From Fusibacter bizertensis (GTDB lineage: Bacteria; Bacillota; Clostridia; Peptostreptococcales; Acidaminobacteraceae), in NCBI RefSeq assembly GCF_029914245.1, contig NZ_JARYZI010000002.1, forward strand, positions 248,001 through 312,000: a stretch of DNA of 64,000 bases. Direction: 5' to 3'. Positions 1 through 7,967 of the stretch are shown one piece after another (the first letter of the stretch is position 1; each line of letters starts with the position of its first letter). The position numbers and the translations under genes were made by a program. Under the pieces are notes generated by a model. That model made no database searches, was not told where the DNA came from, and was given only the letters and a program-made list of their open reading frames with translations.

Positions 1-2856
1 AAAAATCATCACATCACCCATCTTGCGGTCTTGTGCGGTGAGTTCGCCATTGTTATCAAACAAAGGTGGTTCATGGATCCCCCGAATTGCAAGCACGACT
101 TGCTCTTTGCTATCTGTTTCAAAAGTATCTGATATCACAAAATCGTAAGTGCCTTTAAAACTCGTTAAATTTGTATTGCCTTCTAGGTCAGCAGCCTCTA
201 CATATATCAAGAAATCTTTTGACTTAGGATTTAAGACATAGCCTTCTCCTTTGGTATAGGTATAGTTAAAATAGCGGTCTGACACCCCTATAAAACTGCC
301 ATCGTTATAGGTGATCTTCACTGGCACAGCTAGGTCCATATAGTCATCAGATGGCTCAGCATTACCTATTTGCGCCACCTGGACGATGGTATCTGACATT
401 TCTTTCCCGTTGATAGTGAGTTCATCTACTCTTAAGTTTTTAGCAAAATCTAGTGACACTATAGACTCAGCTACAAGATCGAGGGGAGTAAAGACCATCA
501 GACCCTCATCGTTTTCAATACTCGTTAACCCCCACTCAAGGTCATCAAAAGAAAACTGAACGTTTAAGAAGCCCGCATAAGTACCTATCTCACTTTCAAA
601 AACATATGCCACAGGGATAGATTGTAAAGTACTTTTATAATTGACTTGGTCTGGAAATTCAAAATTGAAGTTGCCACCTAAAGCTGTAAATCTTTCATCT
701 TCTAAGTCAGTGATATAATCTTCCTTATACAAGCTAGAATCAGCACCTAGCAAAGGCGTCGCCAATGACCTCTTTACAGATACATCTGATACGTACCATC
801 TACCGAAAAAAGAACGTTCATAACGTAAAACACTATTTTGGTAAAGCTCATATTCACCTAGTGCTTGAACATAGTTTATTTCATATCTTGAGTTTTTATC
901 CTCTTCAAAGTTAGTGACCTGTAGACTAGCTTGATCCTCGACATCTAAGTGGTCATAAAAAGCCTTTAAAGCCTTTTCTTCCGTTAAAGGCCTATGCGTG
1001 GCAAAAGAAAACACAGAAAAGACAACGATCAAACTCAAAACAAGTAAGCTGGCGATCAAGGTGAGTCGTCTGTTTGATTTTGCCCACTTGATAATCGCGC
1101 TCGCCTTCTTTTTGATCAGTTGAGATATCTTGATAAAAAAGGCTTTTAAATTGTCTTTCCCCTTTGAGAAAGCCGTCACAAATTCCGCTTTAAAATCGCG
1201 TATATTTTTGCCATCAGCAGTTTCATTTTCACTTTTGACGATCACCGATTCACTTCCGTCGATCACCGATTCACTTTCGACGCTAAGCTCTTCACTTTTA
1301 GCTGTTTTTACTGTTAGAGGTTCAGCAACGTTGCTTTGTGCATAGGTCCTAATCTCACCGTCACCACTTACTGAATTGGTCAATATGAGTTCGATTCGTC
1401 TCGCATTCACATGCTCAGAGTCAAAAGGTAGCCTTAGCCAACCACTTTCCCCATCCGAAAGTAGGTCTATGTCGAGTAACTGCACGCCCTTTATCTGGCC
1501 CAACTCTTGGTTTAAGATATCCGATAATTTTATATCGAAAACCAAAGCCGATAGGTCTAGCTTGGTAAAATTAAAGACCTTAACATATGCGACAAGACTT
1601 TGATTATCAAGCACCAACTTAATGCCGCCAAGTCCATAGTCACTTGTCTGTGCAAAACGACTTTCACCGATGCTTACTAGTGTTTTTCCAGTGACCTTAT
1701 GAGCATCATCCCCCTCGATTTTGTCCGCTAGTTCTTGTGCTTTGACATTATTGGTCGAAGTATATTTCATACCAATCTTTTTACCGAAGAAAGGAATCTT
1801 TGAAAATTGTCTCATGATCGCTTGACTTGTGAACCTCGATTTTTCACTCAAGACAGCAAAATTACCGAGCCTCTCCACACCTTTTTTTCCATACGCTTTT
1901 ACGTATTTTTGTACTTCTCTGACAAAGACCATCTCAAACAACATCCACATGAACATCAAGTAACCGATCCACTTGATAACTGAACTTACCGTGAAAACTT
2001 CATCTATCTTTAACTTTTCTAAACCCAAAGGCAATCCTATAAAAGTAATCATGCCCATGACCAGCAAAGAAAGTGGCAACATAAACACCTGGTTTTTGTT
2101 CTTTAAGGCCCGGTATATGGCTAAAAACGACAGGATCAAAAAAGGAAGCTTCATCATCACCAGGCTACTATTGATGTTTTCTATCGTTTCATAAGCCGCA
2201 GAGCTAAAAGAATTCGTCACTTTTGAAACATCACCACTTAGACTACCTGTAGCCTCTACCATATCCAAAAAGGCACCTACTTCATTTGAATAGCCTAAAA
2301 AAGGAGTAAAAACTGCTATCAAAGTGATGATGGCTAAAAAAATCAAGATGCTCAAGTTGTACTTTACCAACTTGATCTCAAAGGACTTGCTATAAAAGGA
2401 CTTCATGGCTCTGGCCTTGTTCTCCTTAATCAATAGCATATAAAGCGTCAAAATAAACAGAAAAAAACCTGCAAAATAAAAACTACTACTGTAAACAAAC
2501 CCTACTATAGACATCGCTACATATAGGAAATGACTGATAAGGATCAGTGGCAATAAAGATAAGAAAACCTTCTTGATTGGTTTATCCATAAAATGCAATA
2601 CGATAAGTATAATAACTGCAATCAAAGGTATCATGTCTATAATTACAAGAGGTAAACCTGCAACCAACCTGATAACGATCTCCACAAAACTACCTAAGAC
2701 GCCAACACCACCTTCGTCAGAGAAAAAACTTCCCTTTGAACTGTTGATGGTTAAAAAATACAACCATAAAAGCGTCGATACAATTAAGTTATGCCGCGTC
2801 AAATTCACATTGAAATTAAAAGTATCTGCTTTTATACTCCTTTTTACACCTTCCAT
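1..2856 (-). CDS. Large multi-pass membrane protein, C-terminus beyond the window
   Basis: An open frame of 952 codons runs from ATG at 2856 to the left edge without a stop, so the protein is incomplete. AGGGAG lies 7 bases before the ATG. The first ~300 residues hold about eight hydrophobic membrane segments with short loops. A polar stretch of ~300 residues follows, then one more membrane segment near residues 600-620 after a Lys/Arg-rich approach, then at least 330 residues rich in beta-strand-like sequence that would be on the outside if the last segment exits the membrane. I do not recognise the family and see no catalytic motif. It is the first intact gene to the left of a debris zone at 2.9-3.6 kb. 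The coding call is strong; function is unknown. Confidence 0.85.
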   Translation of the reverse strand, partial: MEGVKRSIKADTFNFNVNLTRHNLIVSTLLWLYFLTINSSKGSFFSDEGGVGVLGSFVEIVIRLVAGLPLVIIDMIPLIAVIILIVLHFMDKPIKKVFLSLLPLILISHFLYVAMSIVGFVYSSSFYFAGFFLFILTLYMLLIKENKARAMKSFYSKSFEIKLVKYNLSILIFLAIITLIAVFTPFLGYSNEVGAFLDMVEATGSLSGDVSKVTNSFSSAAYETIENINSSLVMMKLPFLILSFLAIYRALKNKNQVFMLPLSLLVMGMITFIGLPLGLEKLKIDEVFTVSSVIKWIGYLMFMWMLFEMVFVREVQKYVKAYGKKGVERLGNFAVLSEKSRFTSQAIMRQFSKIPFFGKKIGMKYTSTNNVKAQELADKIEGDDAHKVTGKTLVSIGESRFAQTSDYGLGGIKLVLDNQSLVAYVKVFNFTKLDLSALVFDIKLSDILNQELGQIKGVQLLDIDLLSDGESGWLRLPFDSEHVNARRIELILTNSVSGDGEIRTYAQSNVAEPLTVKTAKSEELSVESESVIDGSESVIVKSENETADGKNIRDFKAEFVTAFSKGKDNLKAFFIKISQLIKKKASAIIKWAKSNRRLTLIASLLVLSLIVVFSVFSFATHRPLTEEKALKAFYDHLDVEDQASLQVTNFEEDKNSRYEINYVQALGEYELYQNSVLRYERSFFGRWYVSDVSVKRSLATPLLGADSSLYKEDYITDLEDERFTALGGNFNFEFPDQVNYKSTLQSIPVAYVFESEIGTYAGFLNVQFSFDDLEWGLTSIENDEGLMVFTPLDLVAESIVSLDFAKNLRVDELTINGKEMSDTIVQVAQIGNAEPSDDYMDLAVPVKITYNDGSFIGVSDRYFNYTYTKGEGYVLNPKSKDFLIYVEAADLEGNTNLTSFKGTYDFVISDTFETDSKEQVVLAIRGIHEPPLFDNNGELTAQDRKMGDVMIF

Positions 2857-2959
2857 AATAATTCTCCCTTGTACAAATATTGATTTCATCATTGATTCTA
2901 ATCTTGCTGCTAGTCTTGCTTTCATTTACTTTTTTAAATATTTTTCAGTGCAATAAAAC

Positions 2960-3105
2960 CTATTCAAAAGCGCTTAAAATCAACTCTGCATACCTACTTG
3001 TACGCGTTGTGTTGGCATTGTTGACAAACAACACATCGTCGATGTCTTCTCGACGAGCAAATCTGAGAGGTCACCTACATAGTGTCTGGAATCTATCGCG
3101 TAAAT
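2960..3105 (-). pseudogene. Remnant of a DHHW/AlgX-like acyltransferase partner (C-terminal end)
   Basis: The minus strand reads a 'YAIDSRHYVGDLSDLL' type stretch, then, after a frame change, 'DIDDVLFVNNANTTRT', ending at a stop at 2960-2962. This pattern of a conserved Arg-Tyr near the end followed by a buried strand resembles the C-terminus of the secreted partner proteins encoded beside MBOAT O-acyltransferases. The two frames show that it is broken. It follows an MBOAT remnant on the same strand, the normal gene order of such operons. The family assignment is inferred from short stretches. Confidence 0.45.
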
Positions 3106-3109
3106 CTCG

Positions 3110-3357
3110 CTATAATTTCCCACCTAAGGGGATATAGACATAGTCTCTAAAGAAGGAACCCCGTGAAATATGCCACCTTCTCCAGAACTCAGATGCGCTT
3201 TTAGAGATATAGGGGTAGTTGAAGTTCTCTTTAAAATCGAACCGAACATCTTTCCCAATCCTATGGCCATATCGGAGTAGCCCGAAAAGTCAAAATAGAT
3301 CTGAAAAGCATAGAGGATGATCCCAGCCATACCCCTACCACAGACATCTTATAAACT
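3110..3357 (-). pseudogene. Frameshifted MBOAT (AlgI/DltB-like) O-acyltransferase fragment
   Basis: About 80 codons match the central, best-conserved part of AlgI-type membrane-bound O-acyltransferases: an '[20 protein letters not shown]' segment followed in another frame by '[20 protein letters not shown]' and '[11 protein letters not shown]'. Restoring one T near 3247 joins the two frames, so the break looks like a single-base deletion. Intact family members are about 450-500 residues, so most of the gene is missing at both ends. A stop at 3110-3112 follows the YIPLGG motif directly. Clear pseudogene. Confidence 0.8.
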
Positions 3358-3436
3358 TCATAATTATATCATGAGGGGGTGGAATGGGACAAGGTCTATG
3401 TTGGGTGGGATATGTAAGAAGGGAAATGTTATATAA

Positions 3437-3559
3437 GTGCATTCTAATTCTACCAATAAATTGCTCGATTTAAAAGATTGTTATGTAAAATCTATTATTC
3501 ATGATGATCCTACTGTGAAAATCACCATAGAAACAAATCAAAAGGAGCAGGGATTATAA
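3437..3559 (+). pseudogene. Possible N-terminal remnant of an ISL3-type transposase
   Basis: A 40-codon frame starting at GTG 3437 reads 'LLDLKDCYVKSIIHDDPTVK' and ends at a TAA inside the terminator stem of the neighbouring gene. The pattern resembles the start of ISL3-family transposases, which normally continues into a zinc-binding Cys-Pro-x-Cys motif that is absent here. It is short and the match is from memory of the family pattern, so this is tentative. Confidence 0.25.
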
Positions 3560-3581
3560 AATCCCTGCTCCTTTTGATTTG
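3534..3581. terminator. 21-bp perfect hairpin terminator
   Basis: Arms 3534-3554 and 3561-3581 are perfectly complementary over 21 bp with a 6-base loop. The structure abuts the stop codon of the HEAT-repeat gene at 3582 (minus strand) and probably terminates it. Confidence 0.85.
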
Positions 3582-4304
3582 TTATAATAACTGACTCATG
3601 TTTTCTACCCACTGCGCATCTAATTTTATCAATCTTTTCTTCTTCAGATTTTCTTTGATGATCCAAAGTACATGCTTGTTATCACTTTTATAAAGCATGT
3701 TTTTTATCATTTTTTCGAAAAGTTCCTTACCATATTCTGGTTCATATACTATTGCCACACTCCAGCAGTAACCTAACGCTTTGCGAAGTGAAGTTTGCCC
3801 CACATCCAGTTTAGAAGTTACACTTTCAAATCCACTAGTGATCTCACCCAGTGCGTCTAATATTTTCATATTAGTTTGACTGTCTTTTAAAAGCGCTGGT
3901 TCACATAGCGTCGCAACAAATGCGCGTTTCTCAAAGTCGTTTCCATTTGACCAACGTTTGATGGCATCGAGAACAGGTGGTGTTCCTATACCTTTAGCAA
4001 CTTCTTGAAGACCGATACATACTGCTTCCCTAACTCTCCAGCTTGAATGATTGGCATAGTTTTTTAGCTCGATTACAAGTTCCTGAAGCCGATCCCTTTT
4101 CAACATGCAAGTTCTCGCCACGCCACACATTACACCAAACTCCTCATGTGAATTTTGAATGGATTCCACTTGTTCAGGTGTCCCAAAATACATAAACTGA
4201 TGAAGTAACTCTAAATTAGCACGTGGACCCGGTAAATTGGAATTGTCTAATAGTTCTTCAATACTCAACTCTGAAATTTCTTCGTCTAAAAACGTCTTAC
4301 TCAT
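3582..4304 (-). CDS. HEAT-repeat-like helical protein
   Basis: This 240-residue soluble protein is almost entirely helical, with repeating paired helices of HEAT/ARM type (for example 'HSSWRVREAVCIGLQEVAKG' near residues 87-106). Such repeats are scaffolds for protein or nucleic-acid binding; DNA alkylation-repair (AlkD-like) proteins share the fold, but no active-site residues can be assigned here. GGAGG lies 4 bases before the ATG. A 21-bp hairpin directly follows the stop, so it is the last gene of its transcript, downstream of the small membrane protein at 4363-4770. Function unknown. Confidence 0.75.
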   Translation of the reverse strand: MSKTFLDEEISELSIEELLDNSNLPGPRANLELLHQFMYFGTPEQVESIQNSHEEFGVMCGVARTCMLKRDRLQELVIELKNYANHSSWRVREAVCIGLQEVAKGIGTPPVLDAIKRWSNGNDFEKRAFVATLCEPALLKDSQTNMKILDALGEITSGFESVTSKLDVGQTSLRKALGYCWSVAIVYEPEYGKELFEKMIKNMLYKSDNKHVLWIIKENLKKKRLIKLDAQWVENMSQLL

Positions 4305-4362
4305 ATGACCTCCAATAACTACATTATATGTAGTCGTCTGTGATCCTCATCATTAAAAATCA

Positions 4363-4770
4363 TTAAAAAACATTAAATAATTCTTCAAAGGTAACAATCA
4401 CAGCCAAAAAAACAATCATAGGAACAATATAACCCCAGACGACTACTTTAAGCGTAGAGATCGCCTTGTTTTTCAACTTTTGGCTGTATTGATATTCTCG
4501 CCAAAGCCACATTCTTAAATTTGAAAGTAACGTCACTAAAGTAATCAGTACTATCATTTTATTCGAAAGAAACAGTACATTTCTTTTAAATACTAAATTC
4601 AATCCCACCCAAACGATTAAAAGGACGAAAGGAAATAAAAACACATATCTGATAAATCCTTTTGCCTTCTTTTCATTCCAATCCTTTTCATCAAAATTCA
4701 TAATCACGTTATCTGATCTAAAAGAAACCGTTGGCTCATTTTTCTCGTTTTTACTTGTGTCGAGATTCAT
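4363..4770 (-). CDS. Small three-segment membrane protein
   Basis: A 135-residue protein with a polar N-terminus of ~35 residues and three hydrophobic segments (about residues 43-62, 73-88 and 111-130). GGAGG sits 5 bases before the ATG at 4770. No family is recognised. It lies between the HEAT-repeat gene and the CxC-motif gene on the same strand, with gaps of 58 and 15 bases, so the three probably share a transcript. Confidence 0.65.
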   Translation of the reverse strand: MNLDTSKNEKNEPTVSFRSDNVIMNFDEKDWNEKKAKGFIRYVFLFPFVLLIVWVGLNLVFKRNVLFLSNKMIVLITLVTLLSNLRMWLWREYQYSQKLKNKAISTLKVVVWGYIVPMIVFLAVIVTFEELFNVF

Positions 4771-4785
4771 AGTATCCTCCGTATT

Positions 4786-5697
4786 TTATATGCTGATTTT
4801 ATTTTTTTTATAACGCGCATTGACATTATTTTTGCTCAAACATATATAGTCACCTTTTGCACAAAGTCCATCCATATAGATGATGATGTTCACATATAAA
4901 TCATGGTGAACTTTACCCATAGATTCATTGTAACCAAGGTCTGCTAACATTTTTAGACTGATATCTTTTGCGCTAATTATTTTTGATTTTAAGTAAGGTT
5001 CAATCATCATGACAAAGGTTTCGTCGATTTTGAGTCTTGGAGAAGTTTCTGTAACTTTTTCTTTCGTGATTTTATTCTTAGGTAAACATGACGTTGATTT
5101 TCTAATGGAACGAAGCGATAGCTTGTATTCTCTAATCTTCACACTTAATTTTGCCACTTGACGATCCAGTAATGGTAGTCTTAGACCGATCAGTTTGATA
5201 ATGTTATCTGGTAGCATAAAGCCATCTGGCAAGTCCAACGGAAGGGTCCAATTCTGCGCATACTTAGTTAAGCTTTCATCTAATTCATAATCGATTTTTT
5301 CAAATCCTTGTGTTATTTCTTTGATCGTACGCGGGGGAAAGCCAGTATGTTCTTCAAAGTGCACGATACCAAATTTTCGTACTTCCTTTGTGGACTGATG
5401 TTCAATGACGTACTGATACCTTAAAACTTTGCCGCACTGACACTTAAAAGGAGGTTTAATCTGCTTATAGCCTGGACCAGCATCTATAAAATCCAGCAAA
5501 CGCCATTCTCCTAGTGAAGCCTCTACTTCTTCTAAAGTCATCTTAGGTGTGATTACATCACCTTTGTCCCTTGCCAAAATATTTGCAAAAGTTGTACGTT
5601 TCCCACGTTTGAGTTCATCCATCAAGTAAGCTTGCTGTACTGGGGTCATGGTAGCAAAGATCTTATCTCTCTCAAATTTTGATAAATAATAATTCAT
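4786..5697 (-). CDS. Uncharacterised protein with a CxC metal-binding-like motif
   Basis: The protein has 303 residues from the ATG at 5697, which has GAGG 6 bases upstream; a GTG at 5709 is a possible alternative start. Around residue 85 it has 'FKCQCGKVLRYQY', a Cys-x-Cys-Gly pair that could be half of a zinc site or a structural knuckle. The N-terminal 60 residues look helical and charged ('TPVQQAYLMDELKRG'), as in some Bacillus/Clostridium proteins of unknown function. The C-terminal third is Lys-rich and could bind nucleic acid. No enzyme motif is visible. It is separated from the preceding gene by an 18-bp hairpin, so it probably begins its own transcript. Confidence 0.65.
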   Translation of the reverse strand: MNYYLSKFERDKIFATMTPVQQAYLMDELKRGKRTTFANILARDKGDVITPKMTLEEVEASLGEWRLLDFIDAGPGYKQIKPPFKCQCGKVLRYQYVIEHQSTKEVRKFGIVHFEEHTGFPPRTIKEITQGFEKIDYELDESLTKYAQNWTLPLDLPDGFMLPDNIIKLIGLRLPLLDRQVAKLSVKIREYKLSLRSIRKSTSCLPKNKITKEKVTETSPRLKIDETFVMMIEPYLKSKIISAKDISLKMLADLGYNESMGKVHHDLYVNIIIYMDGLCAKGDYICLSKNNVNARYKKNKISI

Positions 5698-5746
5698 GTG
5701 TTGCCTCACTTTATACCTTTAAAGAATAGATATACTTGTGCCTATG

Positions 5747-5792
5747 TAAATAGACCTTATTGTATATTCTATTCTACAATAAGGTCTATTTA
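5747..5792. terminator. 18-bp perfect stem-loop, probable terminator
   Basis: Arms 5747-5764 and 5775-5792 are perfect complements around a 10-base loop. It lies between the end of the 75-residue gene at 5847 and the start of the next gene at 5697. It has no clear T-tract on the minus side, so it may be a terminator or an RNA-stability element. Confidence 0.6.
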
Positions 5793-5846
5793 TCCTCTAT
5801 TTCTCCAAATTTCTAATGTATCTTTAATAATCCAAGAATTTCATCG

Positions 5847-6074
5847 CTATATATACAGCGCTAGATCGATGTGGTTGTTTTTGTCTTTGGTTGCTTCTGG
5901 AAATGCGAATTGATACATAGCCTCAAAACTAAGTAACTCACTTATCTTAAAGGATTTCACAGCTTTACATCTAAAGCATTTGATATCAATGTTAGCAGCT
6001 ATAATAGACAACTCCTCTAAGAGTTTGCTTTCATTAATTTTGTTATCACTTACAAATTCATATATATCATTCAT
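5847..6074 (-). CDS. Small Cys-x2-Cys protein
   Basis: This is a 75-residue protein from the ATG at 6074, chosen because GGTGA lies upstream; an in-frame TTG at 6086 is less likely. It contains 'DIKCFRCKAVKSF', a Cys-x2-Cys pair typical of half a zinc ribbon, with no second pair. It follows the DUF3775-like gene at 6113-6532 with a 38-base gap on the same strand. Function unknown. Confidence 0.55.
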   Translation of the reverse strand: MNDIYEFVSDNKINESKLLEELSIIAANIDIKCFRCKAVKSFKISELLSFEAMYQFAFPEATKDKNNHIDLALYI

Positions 6075-6112
6075 CTCATTCACCAAACTTTCGCTAAAAT
6101 ATGTAGTCGTTT

Positions 6113-6532
6113 TTATGATTCATATGCGTCTTGTTTATCCCCTATGTTTAAGAGCTTAAGTCCCTTTTCTAAACTTTTAGATATATCAGCAGTTGCCATT
6201 AATCTCAAGATTTCAGTGCCAATGTCACCTGACCATCTGATAGAAACTAGCTTGTCATCAAATAAATCTTCTGGATCTGTAAAGCTATGATCCTTTTCTT
6301 TTCCCAGATGAACGATGGTTTGAATCGTCTGAATCTGTTCGTAGTTAAAACGTCTCATACAGTCAAATAGTAGTTTCCCATGTGGTAATTCCACTTCACG
6401 TCCTGTCAAAAGTTTATACTCATCATATATGTGCAGCGCTGGACTTGTATTGGTCTTTGTATTTGCTATATCATGCTTTCTTGCTATTTCTATCAATCTT
6501 TCAAGGTCGCTTTGTTCAACTCCAAACACCAT
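6113..6532 (-). CDS. DUF3775-like protein
   Basis: The protein has 139 residues from the ATG at 6532, which has GGAGG 7 bases upstream; the longer frame to 6562 has no ribosome site. The segment around 'CMRRFNYEQIQTIQTIVHLG' resembles the DUF3775 family, small bacterial proteins of unknown role. No membrane segment or catalytic motif is seen. It lies downstream of the RNPP-type regulator at 6626-7552, but a strong hairpin at 6588-6627 separates them. Confidence 0.65.
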   Translation of the reverse strand: MVFGVEQSDLERLIEIARKHDIANTKTNTSPALHIYDEYKLLTGREVELPHGKLLFDCMRRFNYEQIQTIQTIVHLGKEKDHSFTDPEDLFDDKLVSIRWSGDIGTEILRLMATADISKSLEKGLKLLNIGDKQDAYES

Positions 6533-6587
6533 AAAAACGCCTCCTCTCAATTTGATAAACACATCATAACTTATCTATCAAATTAAA

Positions 6588-6627
6588 AAATGCTAATGAA
6601 TTAGTTTTTCCTAATTCACTAGCATTT
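6588..6627. terminator. 17-bp stem-loop at the end of the RNPP regulator gene
   Basis: Arms 6588-6604 and 6611-6627 pair over 17 positions with one mismatch around a 6-base loop. The structure overlaps the stop codon at 6626-6628. On the minus strand it is followed by a T-rich run, fitting intrinsic termination. Confidence 0.75.
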
Positions 6628-7552
6628 ACTCGTCAATATGATGGTCGATTTTATACTGGTGCTTCACGACATCAATGATGGCTTTACGCCGCTCTCCTTG
6701 CGAATTGAGAATCGCTACTGTGAAGAGATCGTAGCTTTCTCTTTTTCCCATGTTGTGAAAAGCGATAGCCTTTCTCATCAACATATCCGTAAAAAGCGTG
6801 TTCGTAAACGCTAGTCGACGGTCCATGAGTGCTTTGTCAATGGTTTCAACCACCTTTTCGTGCGCATCTAAAATATGGTAAGCGTAAGCTATAGCTTGAT
6901 ACAAAGCGCCGATTTGATCCGTCGTTCTATCGCTATGTGTTGGATATGCATCTAGTTTCTTCAACAAATCATCACAAAATCGAATCGACTTTTCTGGCTC
7001 TTTTTTACGTCTATAGATTGATGCTAAATAAATCGCCACAGAGACTTCAAAAGGATAAAGATATGGCGTGCTTAGCATCTGTGCTTGGCCTTGCGCTAGT
7101 GCGAGCAAGATGTTCTCCACATTCATCACATTCGCCGGCAAATCTCTGGTTTCTTTTAACCGAAGTCCTTTAAAAGCCAAGAGAAACTGCGAATAGTAAT
7201 CATGGTTCGCCTGTTCATCAGGGTCCAAATTAGCCACTTCATCAAATGCATGGTTGATGACGTTTATCAGGCCCTCATAATCCAAAGTATTTAGTTTTTC
7301 GTTGACCTGCCCAATTAGTGACTCTGAGAACAATGACAACGGGTTCCTATTGCTAGAAAAAAGCTCCAGCAAATCAAAACGATACAGATTTGAAAGTTTT
7401 TCAAGAGTAGAAAGCTTTGGCTCTGGTATACCTCTTTCAAGGCGTCTTAGCGTCTCAACAGATATCCCAGTGTGTGTTTTCACTTCTTCTCTAGTAAACC
7501 CACAAATTTCTCTGATTTCGTATGCTTTTTTACCGAATTCTATAAGGTTCAT
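6626..7552 (-). CDS. RNPP-type transcriptional regulator (XRE helix-turn-helix plus TPR repeats)
   Basis: The 308-residue protein starts with a Cro/C1 helix-turn-helix (residues ~10-60, 'GISVETLRRLERGIPEPKLS') followed by ~240 residues of helical hairpins of TPR type. This is the build of PlcR/PrgX/Rgg-class regulators, which bind short imported peptides through their TPR domain. AGGAG lies 4 bases before the ATG. The next gene, divergent and 78 bases away, encodes a 45-residue secreted peptide, the arrangement expected of a receptor-peptide pair. A 12-bp palindrome at 7560-7571 overlaps the ribosome site and would allow self-repression. HTH-TPR assignment is strong; peptide sensing is inferred from context. 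Confidence 0.85.
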   Translation of the reverse strand: MNLIEFGKKAYEIREICGFTREEVKTHTGISVETLRRLERGIPEPKLSTLEKLSNLYRFDLLELFSSNRNPLSLFSESLIGQVNEKLNTLDYEGLINVINHAFDEVANLDPDEQANHDYYSQFLLAFKGLRLKETRDLPANVMNVENILLALAQGQAQMLSTPYLYPFEVSVAIYLASIYRRKKEPEKSIRFCDDLLKKLDAYPTHSDRTTDQIGALYQAIAYAYHILDAHEKVVETIDKALMDRRLAFTNTLFTDMLMRKAIAFHNMGKRESYDLFTVAILNSQGERRKAIIDVVKHQYKIDHHIDE

Positions 7553-7559
7553 AACACTC

Positions 7560-7571
7560 CTAATGCATTAG
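7560..7571. promoter_or_regulatory. 12-bp palindrome in the divergent regulator-peptide promoter region
   Basis: CTAATGCATTAG is a perfect palindrome that starts 7 bases upstream of the regulator ATG and ends 6 bases before the candidate -35 element of the peptide gene. Its place between divergent genes makes it the best candidate operator for the RNPP regulator. Confidence 0.5.
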
Positions 7572-7577
7572 CAGTTT

Positions 7578-7606
7578 TTGACTTCGTTATCATTGTAACC
7601 TATTTG
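7578..7606 (+). promoter_or_regulatory. Candidate sigma-A promoter of the peptide gene
   Basis: TTGACT at 7578-7583 is followed by 17 bases and TATTTG at 7601-7606. The -35 is good, the -10 weak, as expected for a promoter needing an activator. Confidence 0.4.
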
Positions 7607-7630
7607 AAAGTAAATTCCAAGGAGGTTATC

Positions 7631-7768
7631 ATGAAGTCGAAATTAGTAGGGGTACTAACATTAGTAGCACTTGCAGCTATCACACTTGGCACGATTACTC
7701 AATCTACAGCTGCCAATACATTTTATGTCGCTGGACAAGAAGACATCCCTGTATACGTGGGAAGATAA
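7631..7768 (+). CDS. Secreted signalling-peptide precursor (Phr/PapR-like), 45 residues
   Basis: ATG at 7631 is preceded by AAGGAGG at an ideal distance of 6 bases. The product begins with MKSK and a hydrophobic core of ~16 residues ('LVGVLTLVALAAITLG'), then a Ser-Thr-Ala-Ala region that fits signal-peptidase cleavage, leaving about 17-20 residues ending in 'DIPVYVGR'. Size, export signal and short polar tail match precursors of the PapR/Phr/NprX kind, in which a C-terminal fragment is re-imported and read by a TPR regulator. Its divergent neighbour is exactly such a regulator. A terminator at 7863-7906 follows. The gene call is strong; the mature peptide is a guess. Confidence 0.75.
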   Translation: MKSKLVGVLTLVALAAITLGTITQSTAANTFYVAGQEDIPVYVGR

Positions 7769-7862
7769 CTAGTAGTCATATTATAAGCTAGTTGATCAAG
7801 AACTTGACTGAATCTTCCTAAATGATGTTTTTTTCTTCCTAAATAACGACCATTATAAAAAA

Positions 7863-7906
7863 AGAGTGATTACAAACTGAACTTAGTATTCAGCTGTATT
7901 CACTCT
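7863..7906. terminator. Bidirectional terminator after the peptide gene
   Basis: AGAGTGA at 7863-7869 pairs with TCACTCT at 7900-7906, with an inner CTGAA/TTCAG stem, and is flanked by an A-run on the left and a T-run on the right. It can serve both the peptide gene and the convergent gene at 7968. Confidence 0.75.
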
Positions 7907-7967
7907 ATTTTTTATTGATCTGGGAAAGATAAAGGATTCAATCACATCACAAATTTTAAGACTTCTT

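Noticed and set aside
1130-2956. Plus-strand ORFs of 70-127 codons across 1.1-2.9 kb
   Set aside because: They are shadows of the 952-codon minus-strand frame and lack ribosome sites.
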